18,376 nt of DNA from JAAZBA01 sp964461815 (GTDB taxonomy: Bacteria; Bacillota; Clostridia; Oscillospirales; QAMX01): the NCBI GenBank assembly GCA_964461815.1, contig CAYWVF010000033.1:1-18376 (forward strand). Reading direction: 5' to 3'. The translations under genes and the position numbers were made by a program. Of the stretch, positions 7,755 through 14,797 are shown in pieces. The notes under the pieces were generated by a model that saw only the letters and a list, made by a program, of their open reading frames with translations, was not told where the DNA came from and searched no databases. Position 1 is the first letter of the stretch; each line of letters starts with the position of its first letter.

Positions 7755-8189
7755 ATGAATTATGAAGAACTAGGCTTTATGATCAATACCGTAATGAGGC
7801 TTTATCACAAACGTTCGCAAGCGATGTTTTCACAGGCAGGAATACTTTTCGGGCAGCCGCCGGTGCTTGATTATCTATATAATAATGATGGCTGTATTCA
7901 GAATGATCTGGCTTGTGCATTACGGCTTGAGCCTGCAACGATAACAAGTGTTTTATCTAATATGGAGCGTGACGGACTTATTGAACGTCGCCCTAATGAG
8001 AATGACAAAAGGGTATCTCAGGTGTTCTTGACGGATAAGGGTAGAGAAGTAAGGCTTGTAGCACGAAATATTGTAGCTGAAACAGCAAAGGAGTGCTTTA
8101 AGGGCTTCTCCGAGGATGATATGTCGAAAGCCATAGACATGATGATGCATATGAAAGCAAATATGTGTGCAGCTCATAAAAAACAGTAA
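7755..8189 (+). CDS. MarR family transcriptional regulator
   Basis: A 144-residue winged-helix repressor. The helix-turn-helix is at about 46-72 with a recognition helix in EPATITSVLSNMERDGLI, and the wing is RRPNENDKRVSQVFLTDKG at 78-96, the classical MarR signature. Flanking helices provide the dimer interface. The ligand is unknown; three cysteines (47, 54 and one near 106) are not in a recognisable redox-sensor pattern. An AAGGAGGG ribosome site precedes the ATG. It lies 37 nt after the glycosidase with no terminator between, so the two are probably co-transcribed. A strong terminator follows. Confidence 0.93.
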   Translation: MNYEELGFMINTVMRLYHKRSQAMFSQAGILFGQPPVLDYLYNNDGCIQNDLACALRLEPATITSVLSNMERDGLIERRPNENDKRVSQVFLTDKGREVRLVARNIVAETAKECFKGFSEDDMSKAIDMMMHMKANMCAAHKKQ

Positions 8190-8203
8190 GAATATAAAAA
8201 CAT

Positions 8204-8239
8204 GTCCACCGTATTGTATAATAATACGGTGGACTTTTT
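8204..8239. terminator. Rho-independent terminator
   Basis: A perfect 12-nt GC-containing stem (8204-8215 with 8223-8234), 7-nt loop and T5 tail, just after the MarR gene. It also lies downstream of the methyltransferase on the minus strand and may serve both. Confidence 0.92.
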
Positions 8240-8316
8240 GTGTATGAAACTGATTTTTAGTGTCAATGACAGACTAACATTACAAGAGTGAAACAGATGT
8301 GCTGTGCCGAGCGCTT

Positions 8317-8997
8317 TTACTGCTTTATCCAAATGAGTGAGTATCTGAAAAAAAGCTTGCGCTTGACTTTGACATCACCAAGGATACCTTCCGCAGTACG
8401 CTTGACCTCACTGATCGTGTGGTATTCTTCGAGTGCTCCGTGCTTATTCCATAAAGCTGTTTCCGCAGGTGTAACTTTAAGTGAACCCTTGAGAAAGAGA
8501 AACGGTTTTCGTAATAAGCTTGCGAATATCGTAGTAAGAGCATCACCGACAGTCTCCATTTTGTAGAGATCAATAACGATAAGTCTTCCACCCTTCTTCA
8601 GAGCCTTTTTTGCTTTTTTGAAAAACTCCTCCATCGGCATATGGTGCAGCATTGATACGCAAAGAATACATCCGCATGTGCCTTCTTCTATATCGGCATC
8701 CAAAAAACTCTCGTTTTTGTACTCAATATTATCATATTCCTCTGAAAGCTCCTGCGCTTTTTCAATCATTTTCGGAGAAATATCATATGCTGTGACATGC
8801 TTATAAAGCTTTGAAAGACGTCTTGCACCGTCACCTGTTCCACAGCCTACATCGATTGCAGTTCCTCCGATGAGTGTATTAACTTCCTTTAAGGCAGACG
8901 GTGTGTAATGAGTGTTGTTGCTCCATTTTCTTACAGGAAGCTGTGATAATTCATCAAAGCTTTCTATGAGCTCGGTACTGTTGTATTCTACTGCCAT
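8317..8997 (-). CDS. Class I SAM-dependent methyltransferase
   Basis: A 226-residue Rossmann-fold methyltransferase of the Methyltransf_11/25 type. The SAM-binding motif I is AIDVGCGTGDGARRL (47-61), the acidic end of strand 2 is AYDIS (70-74), motif III region is CVSMLHHMP (113-121), and KKGGRLIVID follows at 134-143. The acceptor molecule cannot be read from sequence. I chose the ATG at 8997 because AAGGGTG lies 6-7 nt upstream; a GTG at 9006 is in frame but has no ribosome site. Only 14 nt separate it from the upstream isomerase-like gene, so it is the last gene of that operon. Confidence 0.9.
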   Translation of the reverse strand: MAVEYNSTELIESFDELSQLPVRKWSNNTHYTPSALKEVNTLIGGTAIDVGCGTGDGARRLSKLYKHVTAYDISPKMIEKAQELSEEYDNIEYKNESFLDADIEEGTCGCILCVSMLHHMPMEEFFKKAKKALKKGGRLIVIDLYKMETVGDALTTIFASLLRKPFLFLKGSLKVTPAETALWNKHGALEEYHTISEVKRTAEGILGDVKVKRKLFFRYSLIWIKQ

Positions 8998-9011
8998 TGT
9001 GATCACCCTTA

Positions 9012-9830
9012 TTATTGATTTATAAGACTTTCAAGGAAGTTTTTAGCCTTGATTATGTCCTTCTTCTGCTGTTCACCGGAAATTTCACGTTCAATAGTAA
9101 TAGAGCCGTCATATCCGAGTGCCTTAAGACCTGCGATAAGCTTCGGAAAATCGACCTTACCATCTCCAACGGCACATTCTCTGCCCAGGTGTCTGCCATC
9201 GGTGGGGTAGAAACCGTCTTTTCCGTGAACACCACGGACATATTTTCCAAATACATCAAGCGCATCGATAGGATTTGCCTTACCGTAGAGAATAAGATTT
9301 GCAGGATCAAGGTTTATACCGAGGTTTCCCGTACCAACATCCTCTATAAGACGGAGAAGTGCTACAGGTGTTTCCTGACCTGTTTCAAACAGAAAATACT
9401 GTCCCGACTCAAGAAGCTTATTTGCAATATAAGATATGATCTGCTTTGTTCCGGCATAGTCACATGAGCTTGGATTTTCCGGAATAAACCCGGCGTGTGT
9501 AACAACATCCGTCACGCCAAGCTTCTTTGCAAATGCAGCACCGCTGATGAGTTCCTCTGCTCTTGACCATCTGTATGTAGTCGGCACTATACCGAGTGTT
9601 TCGGGACCGTCAATGAAATCCCATACTTTTGGTCCTGAGTAGCCGCACCAAAACGCTGAGATCTGAATGCCGGTGTTTTTAACAGCTGCTTTTACGATGT
9701 CAACATATTCATCGGTAAAAAGCTCACTATTCCAGCACACAAGCTGACATGTTTCAAATCCCATTTCTTTGATCTCCAGCATCGACCTTTCAATATTTCG
9801 GTCGAGAGCTAATATAACACCAAGCTTCAT
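9012..9830 (-). CDS. Sugar phosphate isomerase/epimerase-like TIM-barrel protein
   Basis: A 272-residue AP-endonuclease-2/xylose-isomerase-like TIM barrel (Pfam PF01261). The expected metal ligands are seen in order: Glu149 in FLFETGQE, Asp175 in INLDPANL, His202 in VRGVHGKDG and Glu247 in TIERE. Members isomerise or epimerise sugars and cyclitols, and some act on keto-sugars; the substrate here is unknown. The ATG at 9830 has AAAGGTGG about 8 nt upstream; the longer GTG start at 9842 would place that site inside the gene. It sits 49 nt after the 509-aa protein and 14 nt before the methyltransferase, so a three-gene carbohydrate operon is likely. Confidence 0.9.
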   Translation of the reverse strand: MKLGVILALDRNIERSMLEIKEMGFETCQLVCWNSELFTDEYVDIVKAAVKNTGIQISAFWCGYSGPKVWDFIDGPETLGIVPTTYRWSRAEELISGAAFAKKLGVTDVVTHAGFIPENPSSCDYAGTKQIISYIANKLLESGQYFLFETGQETPVALLRLIEDVGTGNLGINLDPANLILYGKANPIDALDVFGKYVRGVHGKDGFYPTDGRHLGRECAVGDGKVDFPKLIAGLKALGYDGSITIEREISGEQQKKDIIKAKNFLESLINQ

Positions 9831-9879
9831 ATGATTTTCCACCTTTTATTCTTTTATTTATTTGCAGATAGTGTATTAC

Positions 9880-11409
9880 TTATATAAACTGAATAGTGAC
9901 CGAATGATCCTTAGAGCAGATCGTATTCTCGTCAGAAAATATTCCGCTTTTCACATACAGTGAATAGACTGTTCCCTGATATTTGAGAGTGAGACTGTTA
10001 TCTGTACAGCTGACAGTCTGCGGCATGTGATCTCCTGTATCGCCACGACGGAATTTACATGTAAAGTCGAACGGAGCTGTTATAGTCATAGCATCATCTG
10101 TCATGTGGAAATTAAGGTCACCACACTGTATAACTGCCGTGCCATTTTTATCGCAGAATGTCATGCTATTACAGTTCACATCTTCGCCGTCACGCTGAAT
10201 GTACATTCCTGCCATAACACCTCCGCCGGTGTGACGATTTCCATCTACCACAGGCAGCGATTCATACGTGACATCATTGTCCGGACATACCTTGTCCTCA
10301 AACGGATCACTCATATTATCGTTAAATACATGTATATCACGAATACGTATCGAACCATGATCTACGTACAGGTTTGTACGATAGTATCGGCTGGAATACC
10401 AAACAGACTGCTTATCAGGATCATCAAATGCGGAGTGCGCTGTAATGGTAGATGCAGGTGTACATGTATATGTATCCTTATACCAACGTCCGGTATCGCC
10501 AAGAGGTTCTACCGTAAGCTTTCCTTCTTTTTGAAGTCGTGCAAATTCATTGAACTGATATGTCAGTCCCTTGTTCATGCCATCCCAACCAAAGCTATTC
10601 TCCTGACCTGCCTGTGCATAACCAAATGTAAGGCAGTCATCATTGAAATTTTCACGAAGGTACCAGTCCACCCATGCAGGATGTCCTCCGCCACCATGCT
10701 CGAAAAATATGGGTTCAAGTGTAAGTACTCTCTGATGTTCTCTTGCACCTTTAATTGGATCCACATCGAAATCGTACTGATAAAGCGGATCGGCACCAAG
10801 CATACGAAACAGTGGAACAGGGATCTGCTCTGCAACACTTTTCGCCGGGATAAAGACGTTTTTACGACTCGGATAGTAGCCCTGACCGTAATATCCACCC
10901 CACAGTGTGTACCCATCGGTTCCAAACTGTTCTTTGCAGTTGCATATAGCATCGAGACCGTATTTTTCAGATGCATAACGAATGGAATGTGAATCGTAGA
11001 ACCATGAGCCAAGTACACGAGGATAATATCCGAAAATATCCTTAAATTTTGTAAACAGCGTATCGATCAGCTTTTCACGTTCTTCCTTTGTATAACCAAC
11101 AGAAAATCCACAGTAGGCATGCCAATCCCAACTGTATTTTCCACGCCATGGAAGCCCTGCATCGGTCACGTGAGGCTCGTTCATTTCAAACCATACACCT
11201 ATCTCGAACTGCTTCGGATCACAGCTTTTCAGAAGCTCTGTGTACTGCGGTTGGATCAGTGCATCATACTGAAGCAGAAATGTACCACGCAGATTGAGCT
11301 CACGCATCAGTCTGACCTGCTCGGCGACAGGCCTATAGAGATCCATAGGACGCCGTGGCTCAACGGCACGAATGAAGTTGATTATATTAATTATCTGACG
11401 ATTTTTCAT
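9880..11409 (-). CDS. Uncharacterised 509-aa protein, possible carbohydrate-active barrel enzyme
   Basis: I do not recognise a named family with certainty. The first half resembles NodB/GH57-like beta-alpha barrels: a strand TFLLQYDAL near 42-50, EIGVWFEM near 69-76, GYTKEEREKLIDTLFTKF then GYYPRVLGSW near 102-130, and aromatic-rich stretches such as GTDGYTLWGGYYGQGYY. HGGGGHPAW near 237-245 could be part of an active site. The last 150 residues look all-beta, like a carbohydrate-binding or accessory domain. No signal peptide is seen. The start at 11409 is chosen because AAAGGGA lies 8 nt upstream and the next residues look conserved; a 17-residue longer form lacks a ribosome site. It heads the operon with the isomerase-like enzyme and the methyltransferase, which supports a sugar-related role. 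Confidence 0.6.
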   Translation of the reverse strand: MKNRQIINIINFIRAVEPRRPMDLYRPVAEQVRLMRELNLRGTFLLQYDALIQPQYTELLKSCDPKQFEIGVWFEMNEPHVTDAGLPWRGKYSWDWHAYCGFSVGYTKEEREKLIDTLFTKFKDIFGYYPRVLGSWFYDSHSIRYASEKYGLDAICNCKEQFGTDGYTLWGGYYGQGYYPSRKNVFIPAKSVAEQIPVPLFRMLGADPLYQYDFDVDPIKGAREHQRVLTLEPIFFEHGGGGHPAWVDWYLRENFNDDCLTFGYAQAGQENSFGWDGMNKGLTYQFNEFARLQKEGKLTVEPLGDTGRWYKDTYTCTPASTITAHSAFDDPDKQSVWYSSRYYRTNLYVDHGSIRIRDIHVFNDNMSDPFEDKVCPDNDVTYESLPVVDGNRHTGGGVMAGMYIQRDGEDVNCNSMTFCDKNGTAVIQCGDLNFHMTDDAMTITAPFDFTCKFRRGDTGDHMPQTVSCTDNSLTLKYQGTVYSLYVKSGIFSDENTICSKDHSVTIQFI

Positions 11410-11436
11410 TTTTTTTCCCTTTCGAGCTTTTCTATT

Positions 11437-11465
11437 ATTATATAACATTTCTACAGACAAAGCAA
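11437..11465 (-). promoter_or_regulatory. Promoter of the 509-aa protein operon
   Basis: TTGCTT, 17 nt, TATAAT on the minus strand. The -35 lies in an imperfect inverted repeat (AAGCAA at 11460-11465 and TTGCTT at 11475-11480) that could be an operator. Confidence 0.55.
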
Positions 11466-11524
11466 TAAGTGGCTTTGCTTTTGTGAAAATATTTACAGAA
11501 TTTCTTTATTCATCAGATGAAATA

Positions 11525-11533
11525 TGCTATAAT
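11525..11533 (+). promoter_or_regulatory. Extended -10 promoter of the GrpB fusion gene
   Basis: TGCTATAAT, a perfect -10 with TGN extension, ends 18 nt before the start codon. The -35 position (TTTATT, 17-nt spacing) is weak, as is common with extended -10 sites. The leader is very short. Confidence 0.55.
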
Positions 11534-11551
11534 ACATTTGGAGGTAAAGCT

Positions 11552-12421
11552 ATGATCGGACTAAAACGTGGGACTGTAAAGCTGTATGAGCATGAAAAAG
11601 AGTGGGAAACAGAGGCGCAGAATACTATTTTGCGCTTGAAAAGTATACTTGGAGATATTATAAAGGATATTCAGCATGTCGGAAGCACTTCGATATTGTC
11701 GATAAAAGCAAAGCCGATTATTGATATAGCACTTGCCGTTGATGATTTCGATGATATCCTCGCATACGAGCGTGAGTTACGCTTAGAGGGCTTTTATTAC
11801 AGACCGAAGGTGACACTCGGAGAGCAGCTGTTGTTTGCATCCGGCAGCTACTATGACGGTACAGGCGATGAGCAAACGCATTTTATCCATGCAGTTCATA
11901 CAAATAGTATGGATTGGATAAACTATATTAATTTCAGGGATTATCTTAACAGTACTCTGTCAGCTGCAAAGGAGTATGAAAAGCTAAAGCTGTCCCTTGC
12001 TATGGAGGCTCCTGTCGATAGCGGTAGAGAAAAATATACGGCAGGGAAGCATGATTTTATCACACAGACTTTGAGAAAGGCGCTTACAAAGTCATATATT
12101 GGGAAAACAGTCGATATAAAAATAGACCGACCTATAGGAAGCACACATCCAAAGTACAATGATACTGTTTATCCCGTCAACTACGGATACATACAAAACG
12201 TATATAGCGGTGACGGAGAAGAACTCGATGTATATCTGCTTGGCGTGGATATCCCTGTTGCAGAGTATACCGCACGTATAATCGGAATGATCTGCCGACA
12301 TAACGATAATGAAGATAAGCTTGTCGCAGCACCTGAAGGGATGAGCTTTACATTGGTTGAAATAGAAAAGGCTGTCTACTTCCAGGAAAAGTATTTTGAC
12401 AGCGAGGTCGAAGTGGTTTGA
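11552..12421 (+). CDS. GrpB domain fused to an inorganic-pyrophosphatase-like domain
   Basis: A 289-residue two-domain protein. Residues about 5-175 are a GrpB/UPF0157 domain (Pfam PF04229), a nucleotidyltransferase-like fold with the motif HVGSTSI and KAKPIIDI at 42-59. Residues about 183-289 match the core of family I soluble inorganic pyrophosphatase: YPVNYGYI (207-214), DGEELDVYLLG (221-231) and EDKLVAAP (254-261). Compared with the E. coli enzyme, the early Lys/Glu ligands before the YPxNYGYI strand look replaced, and Glu aligns where Asp102 would be, so pyrophosphatase activity is uncertain. The start at 11552 has GGAGG 8 nt upstream; an upstream ATG at 11483 lies before the promoter. 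A nucleotidyl-transfer reaction making pyrophosphate would fit such a fusion; that is inference. Confidence 0.85.
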   Translation: MIGLKRGTVKLYEHEKEWETEAQNTILRLKSILGDIIKDIQHVGSTSILSIKAKPIIDIALAVDDFDDILAYERELRLEGFYYRPKVTLGEQLLFASGSYYDGTGDEQTHFIHAVHTNSMDWINYINFRDYLNSTLSAAKEYEKLKLSLAMEAPVDSGREKYTAGKHDFITQTLRKALTKSYIGKTVDIKIDRPIGSTHPKYNDTVYPVNYGYIQNVYSGDGEELDVYLLGVDIPVAEYTARIIGMICRHNDNEDKLVAAPEGMSFTLVEIEKAVYFQEKYFDSEVEVV

Positions 12422-12473
12422 CAGATATATAGAGCACCGTGTGAATATATACAGAATTGTGATAAAGGAACAA

Positions 12474-12482
12474 ATGATATAA
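12474..12482 (+). other. Two-codon start-stop element before the MocR-type gene
   Basis: ATG ATA TAA, with AAAGGA 4 nt before it, ends one base before the ATG of the MocR-type gene. The real start is 14 nt from that ribosome site, which is far, so translation could begin at the mini-ORF and re-initiate. Confidence 0.35.
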
Positions 12483-12483
12483 G

Positions 12484-13560
12484 ATGAAGTATTTTGTCGA
12501 TCCAAACTCCGGAAAACCGGCATATTTGCAATTATATGAGCAGCTGAGAGCTGACATAGTAGATGGGATATATCAATACGGAAAGAAAATACCGTCAAAA
12601 AGGCTGATGGCAGAGGAAACCGGTGTGAGCGTGGTGACGGTAGAGCATTCGTATGTGTTACTGTGCGATGAGGGATATCTGGAATCAAGAGAGCGAAGTG
12701 GATATTTTGTAATATTCAGAGCAGATGATTCATTCCCGGTAGCTATACCACGAAAAAAACAGCTCCGAGAACAAACGTCAGTCGATCACGATTTCCCTTT
12801 TTCTATTTTATCAAAAACGATGCGTAGAGTATTGAGTGAATACGGAGAATCGATTTTGGTAAAATCACCGAACCGTGGATGCTATGAGCTTAGAGCGGCT
12901 ATCTCCAATTATCTTGCAAGAAGCAGGGGAGTAAATGCCGAAACAGAGCAGATAGTAATAGGCTCAGGTGCCGAATACTTGTATGGTATTATCGTAGAGA
13001 TGCTCGGTCGTGACAAGATATATGGGATAGAAAAACCGTCATACGAGAAAATAGAGCTGGTGTATCAGGCGAGCGGAGTGAGGTATGAGATGCTGCCGCT
13101 TGGAGCAGATGGAATAGAAAGCAGTGCATTATTAAATACAGCAGCATCGGTGCTGCATATAACTCCATATAGAAGCTTCCCAAGCGGAGTTACAGCATCG
13201 GCGTCAAAAAGACGTGAATATATACGATGGACAAATCAGGGGGACAGATTTATAGTTGAGGATGATTGTGAATCGGAATTTACCGTTTCAAAGAAACCGG
13301 AGGAAACGATATTTGCTTTGTCAGATAAGGCAAATATAATTTATCTGAATACGTTTTCACAGACTATAGCACCGTCTATTCGTGTCGGATATATGGTATT
13401 GCCGAAAATGCTTGTGAATTTATATGAAGAAAAGGTAGGATTTTATTCCTGCACTGTTCCGGCATTTGAACAATATGTATTAGCAGAGCTGATCTCAAGC
13501 GGTGATTTTGAACGCCATATAAATCGTGTGAGACGTGCAAAGAGAAAACAATTGGAATAA
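12484..13560 (+). CDS. MocR-type regulator with degenerate, shortened aminotransferase domain
   Basis: A 358-residue GntR/MocR-family protein. The GntR winged helix is at 8-78 (KPAYLQLYEQLRADI, IPSKRLMAEETGVSVVTVEHSY, RERSGYFV). The fold-type-I aminotransferase-like domain follows from about 104. Family members carry the PLP lysine in a TFSKTxAPS motif; here it reads TFSQTIAPS, with Gln293 (CAG) in its place. The conserved EDDYDSEF reads EDDCESEF, so the PLP-contacting Tyr is Cys262. The protein ends at RRAKRKQLE, about 70-90 residues short of the normal C-terminal domain, and a terminator follows at once with no coding continuation. It should still bind DNA but probably not PLP in the usual Schiff-base form. 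ATG 12484 is the only start in frame. Confidence 0.88.
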   Translation: MKYFVDPNSGKPAYLQLYEQLRADIVDGIYQYGKKIPSKRLMAEETGVSVVTVEHSYVLLCDEGYLESRERSGYFVIFRADDSFPVAIPRKKQLREQTSVDHDFPFSILSKTMRRVLSEYGESILVKSPNRGCYELRAAISNYLARSRGVNAETEQIVIGSGAEYLYGIIVEMLGRDKIYGIEKPSYEKIELVYQASGVRYEMLPLGADGIESSALLNTAASVLHITPYRSFPSGVTASASKRREYIRWTNQGDRFIVEDDCESEFTVSKKPEETIFALSDKANIIYLNTFSQTIAPSIRVGYMVLPKMLVNLYEEKVGFYSCTVPAFEQYVLAELISSGDFERHINRVRRAKRKQLE

Positions 13561-13565
13561 GGAGC

Positions 13566-13599
13566 AAGGCGGTGACACATATAAGTCACCGCTTTTTTA
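13566..13599 (+). terminator. Rho-independent terminator
   Basis: An 8-nt perfect stem GCGGTGAC/GTCACCGC (13569-13576 with 13585-13592), 8-nt loop and T6 tail, 5 nt after the MocR-type stop. Confidence 0.92.
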
Positions 13600-13621
13600 T
13601 ATCGAAAATAAAGCTTCCCTA

Positions 13622-13650
13622 TTGACAAGCAACTGTATTACTGATATAAT
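13622..13650 (+). promoter_or_regulatory. Consensus sigma-A promoter of the YtrA/ABC operon
   Basis: TTGACA (13622-13627), 17 nt, TATAAT (13645-13650), with a TGA extended -10. A perfect match to consensus, expected to be very strong unless repressed. Confidence 0.9.
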
Positions 13651-13656
13651 ACAGTT
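13631..13656. promoter_or_regulatory. Operator O1 of the YtrA-type repressor
   Basis: Perfect 10-bp arms AACTGTATTA-N6-TAATACAGTT cover the promoter spacer and the whole -10. Binding here would block RNA polymerase. Confidence 0.75.
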
Positions 13657-13660
13657 AACA

Positions 13661-13686
13661 AACCGTATTACATAAGTAATACAGTG
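13661..13686. promoter_or_regulatory. Operator O2 of the YtrA-type repressor
   Basis: A second copy of the palindrome, with core GTATTAC-N4-GTAATAC perfect and outer arms 8 of 10 matched. Its centre is 30 bp from that of O1, close to three helical turns, just downstream of the expected transcription start. It runs up to the ribosome site. Confidence 0.75.
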
Positions 13687-13694
13687 AGGGGCGA

Positions 13695-13700
13695 ATGTAA
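13695..13700 (+). other. ATG-TAA start-stop element before the YtrA-type gene
   Basis: ATG TAA lies in frame immediately before the ATG at 13701 and 3 nt after the GAGGGG ribosome site. It may compete with the true start. Confidence 0.3.
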
Positions 13701-14078
13701 ATGATAACGTTTGAAGGCTTTTGCGTAGAAAGCGGTATGCCTATATATCTTCAGATAATAATTTTTATAAAACGAGGCATTATAGCGGGGATCATAAACA
13801 ATGATGATGAGCTGCCGTCAAGACGTGTGCTCTCGGCTCTGCTCGGTGTAAATCCCAATACAGTACAGAAGGCGTACAGAATACTCGAGGAAGAAGGACT
13901 TATATGTTCTCACTCGGGCACGAAAAGCTATATGATATTGACAGATGATAAAAAAGAGCAGATACGCTTGGAGCTGATAGAAAACGATGCAAAGAATATA
14001 GTGAATTCAATGCGTCAGATGGGGATATCAAAGCATGAAGCGCTTGAGCTTATAGAAAAATATTGGGAGGAAATGTAA
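13701..14078 (+). CDS. YtrA-type GntR family repressor
   Basis: A 125-residue regulator of the short YtrA subfamily: one winged helix (about 8-75; LPSRRVLSALLGVNPNTVQKAYRILEEEGLICSHSG) plus a short C-terminal helical dimer segment (about 80-125, ending EALELIEKYWEEM) in place of a ligand-binding domain. Members usually repress their own ABC transporter operon and respond to envelope-active peptides in some species. Two palindromes in its own promoter are the likely binding sites. The start is the ATG at 13701, 9 nt from GAGGGG. The next gene begins 3 nt after its stop and its ribosome site lies inside this gene, so the two are coupled. Confidence 0.93.
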   Translation: MITFEGFCVESGMPIYLQIIIFIKRGIIAGIINNDDELPSRRVLSALLGVNPNTVQKAYRILEEEGLICSHSGTKSYMILTDDKKEQIRLELIENDAKNIVNSMRQMGISKHEALELIEKYWEEM

Positions 14079-14080
14079 GA

Positions 14081-14797
14081 GTGAGAAAGCATTTGTCGGT
14101 ATTGATGCTGTTTGCAAGAAGCAGCATATGCAGAGTTATATTATTGCTTGCGGTAATGGCTGTGACAGAATCGTGCGTATTTTATTTGAGAATATCCGGT
14201 AACAATGTCAGCTTGGAAAATGCATTTGAGATAAGCTATATAAAGTGGATATTCGCTGCTGTATTTATCGGGATCACGATTATTTTATGTCAAGCCGGAG
14301 CAAGCTTTGGAAGCAAGACAGAATATACGATAAACAGACTGTCAATAACGGAAAAAAGTGTATTCAATTGGCAATGGTTTTACAATTCGTCGGTATATTT
14401 TATACTTCTGGCAGCACAGATCGCAGTTTCGGTTGCGTTGTGTGAAATGTATGAAGTGATCACAGCATCATCCGAGATCACAGCTCAGACGACATTCTTA
14501 GCATATTACAGAAGTGAGTTTCTTCACGGACTTCTCCCACTTGAGGATACAATGATTTGGGTAAGAAATGCTTTTTTGGTCATAGGGTTGGGTGCAGCCT
14601 CGGCATTTTTCCCTTACCGTAGCAGACGAGGAAAGCAGTGCATTGAGATCATTATTATGACAGCCTTTACCATGATATTCTTTGCCGAAGGCTTGGGTAC
14701 ACAAACGAGCAGTATTGTAGTTTCGTTCATATCGACTATGGTGATAATAGCTATATTTATGAAAATGAGGATAAAATGGAATGAAAATGATGGATAA
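14081..14797 (+). CDS. Six-TM membrane subunit of the ABC unit
   Basis: A 238-residue hydrophobic protein with about six membrane segments (near 17-36, 53-72, 104-124, 159-178, 186-203 and 210-227), the layout of an ABC-2-type permease. I do not recognise a precise family. The loop GSKTEYTINRLSITEK after TM2 resembles the coupling region seen in permeases of YtrA-linked transporters. I start it at GTG 14081 since GGAGG lies 10 nt upstream; a TTG at 14063 would overlap the repressor gene and has no site. Its end overlaps the next gene by 17 nt. It probably forms the channel with the ATPase two genes on. Confidence 0.75.
   Translation: MRKHLSVLMLFARSSICRVILLLAVMAVTESCVFYLRISGNNVSLENAFEISYIKWIFAAVFIGITIILCQAGASFGSKTEYTINRLSITEKSVFNWQWFYNSSVYFILLAAQIAVSVALCEMYEVITASSEITAQTTFLAYYRSEFLHGLLPLEDTMIWVRNAFLVIGLGAASAFFPYRSRRGKQCIEIIIMTAFTMIFFAEGLGTQTSSIVVSFISTMVIIAIFMKMRIKWNENDG

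Noticed and set aside
9004..9006. GTG start for the methyltransferase
   Set aside because: No ribosome site upstream; the ATG at 8997 has AAGGGTG at good spacing.
9870..9884. GTGTATTACTTAT as a further YtrA operator
   Set aside because: Only one half-site is present and it lies at the 3' end of a gene with no promoter.
10027..10992. 321-codon open frame on the plus strand
   Set aside because: It is antisense to the 509-aa gene, has no ribosome site and its translation is rich in Cys, Ile and Thr with no family features; a shadow of the real gene.
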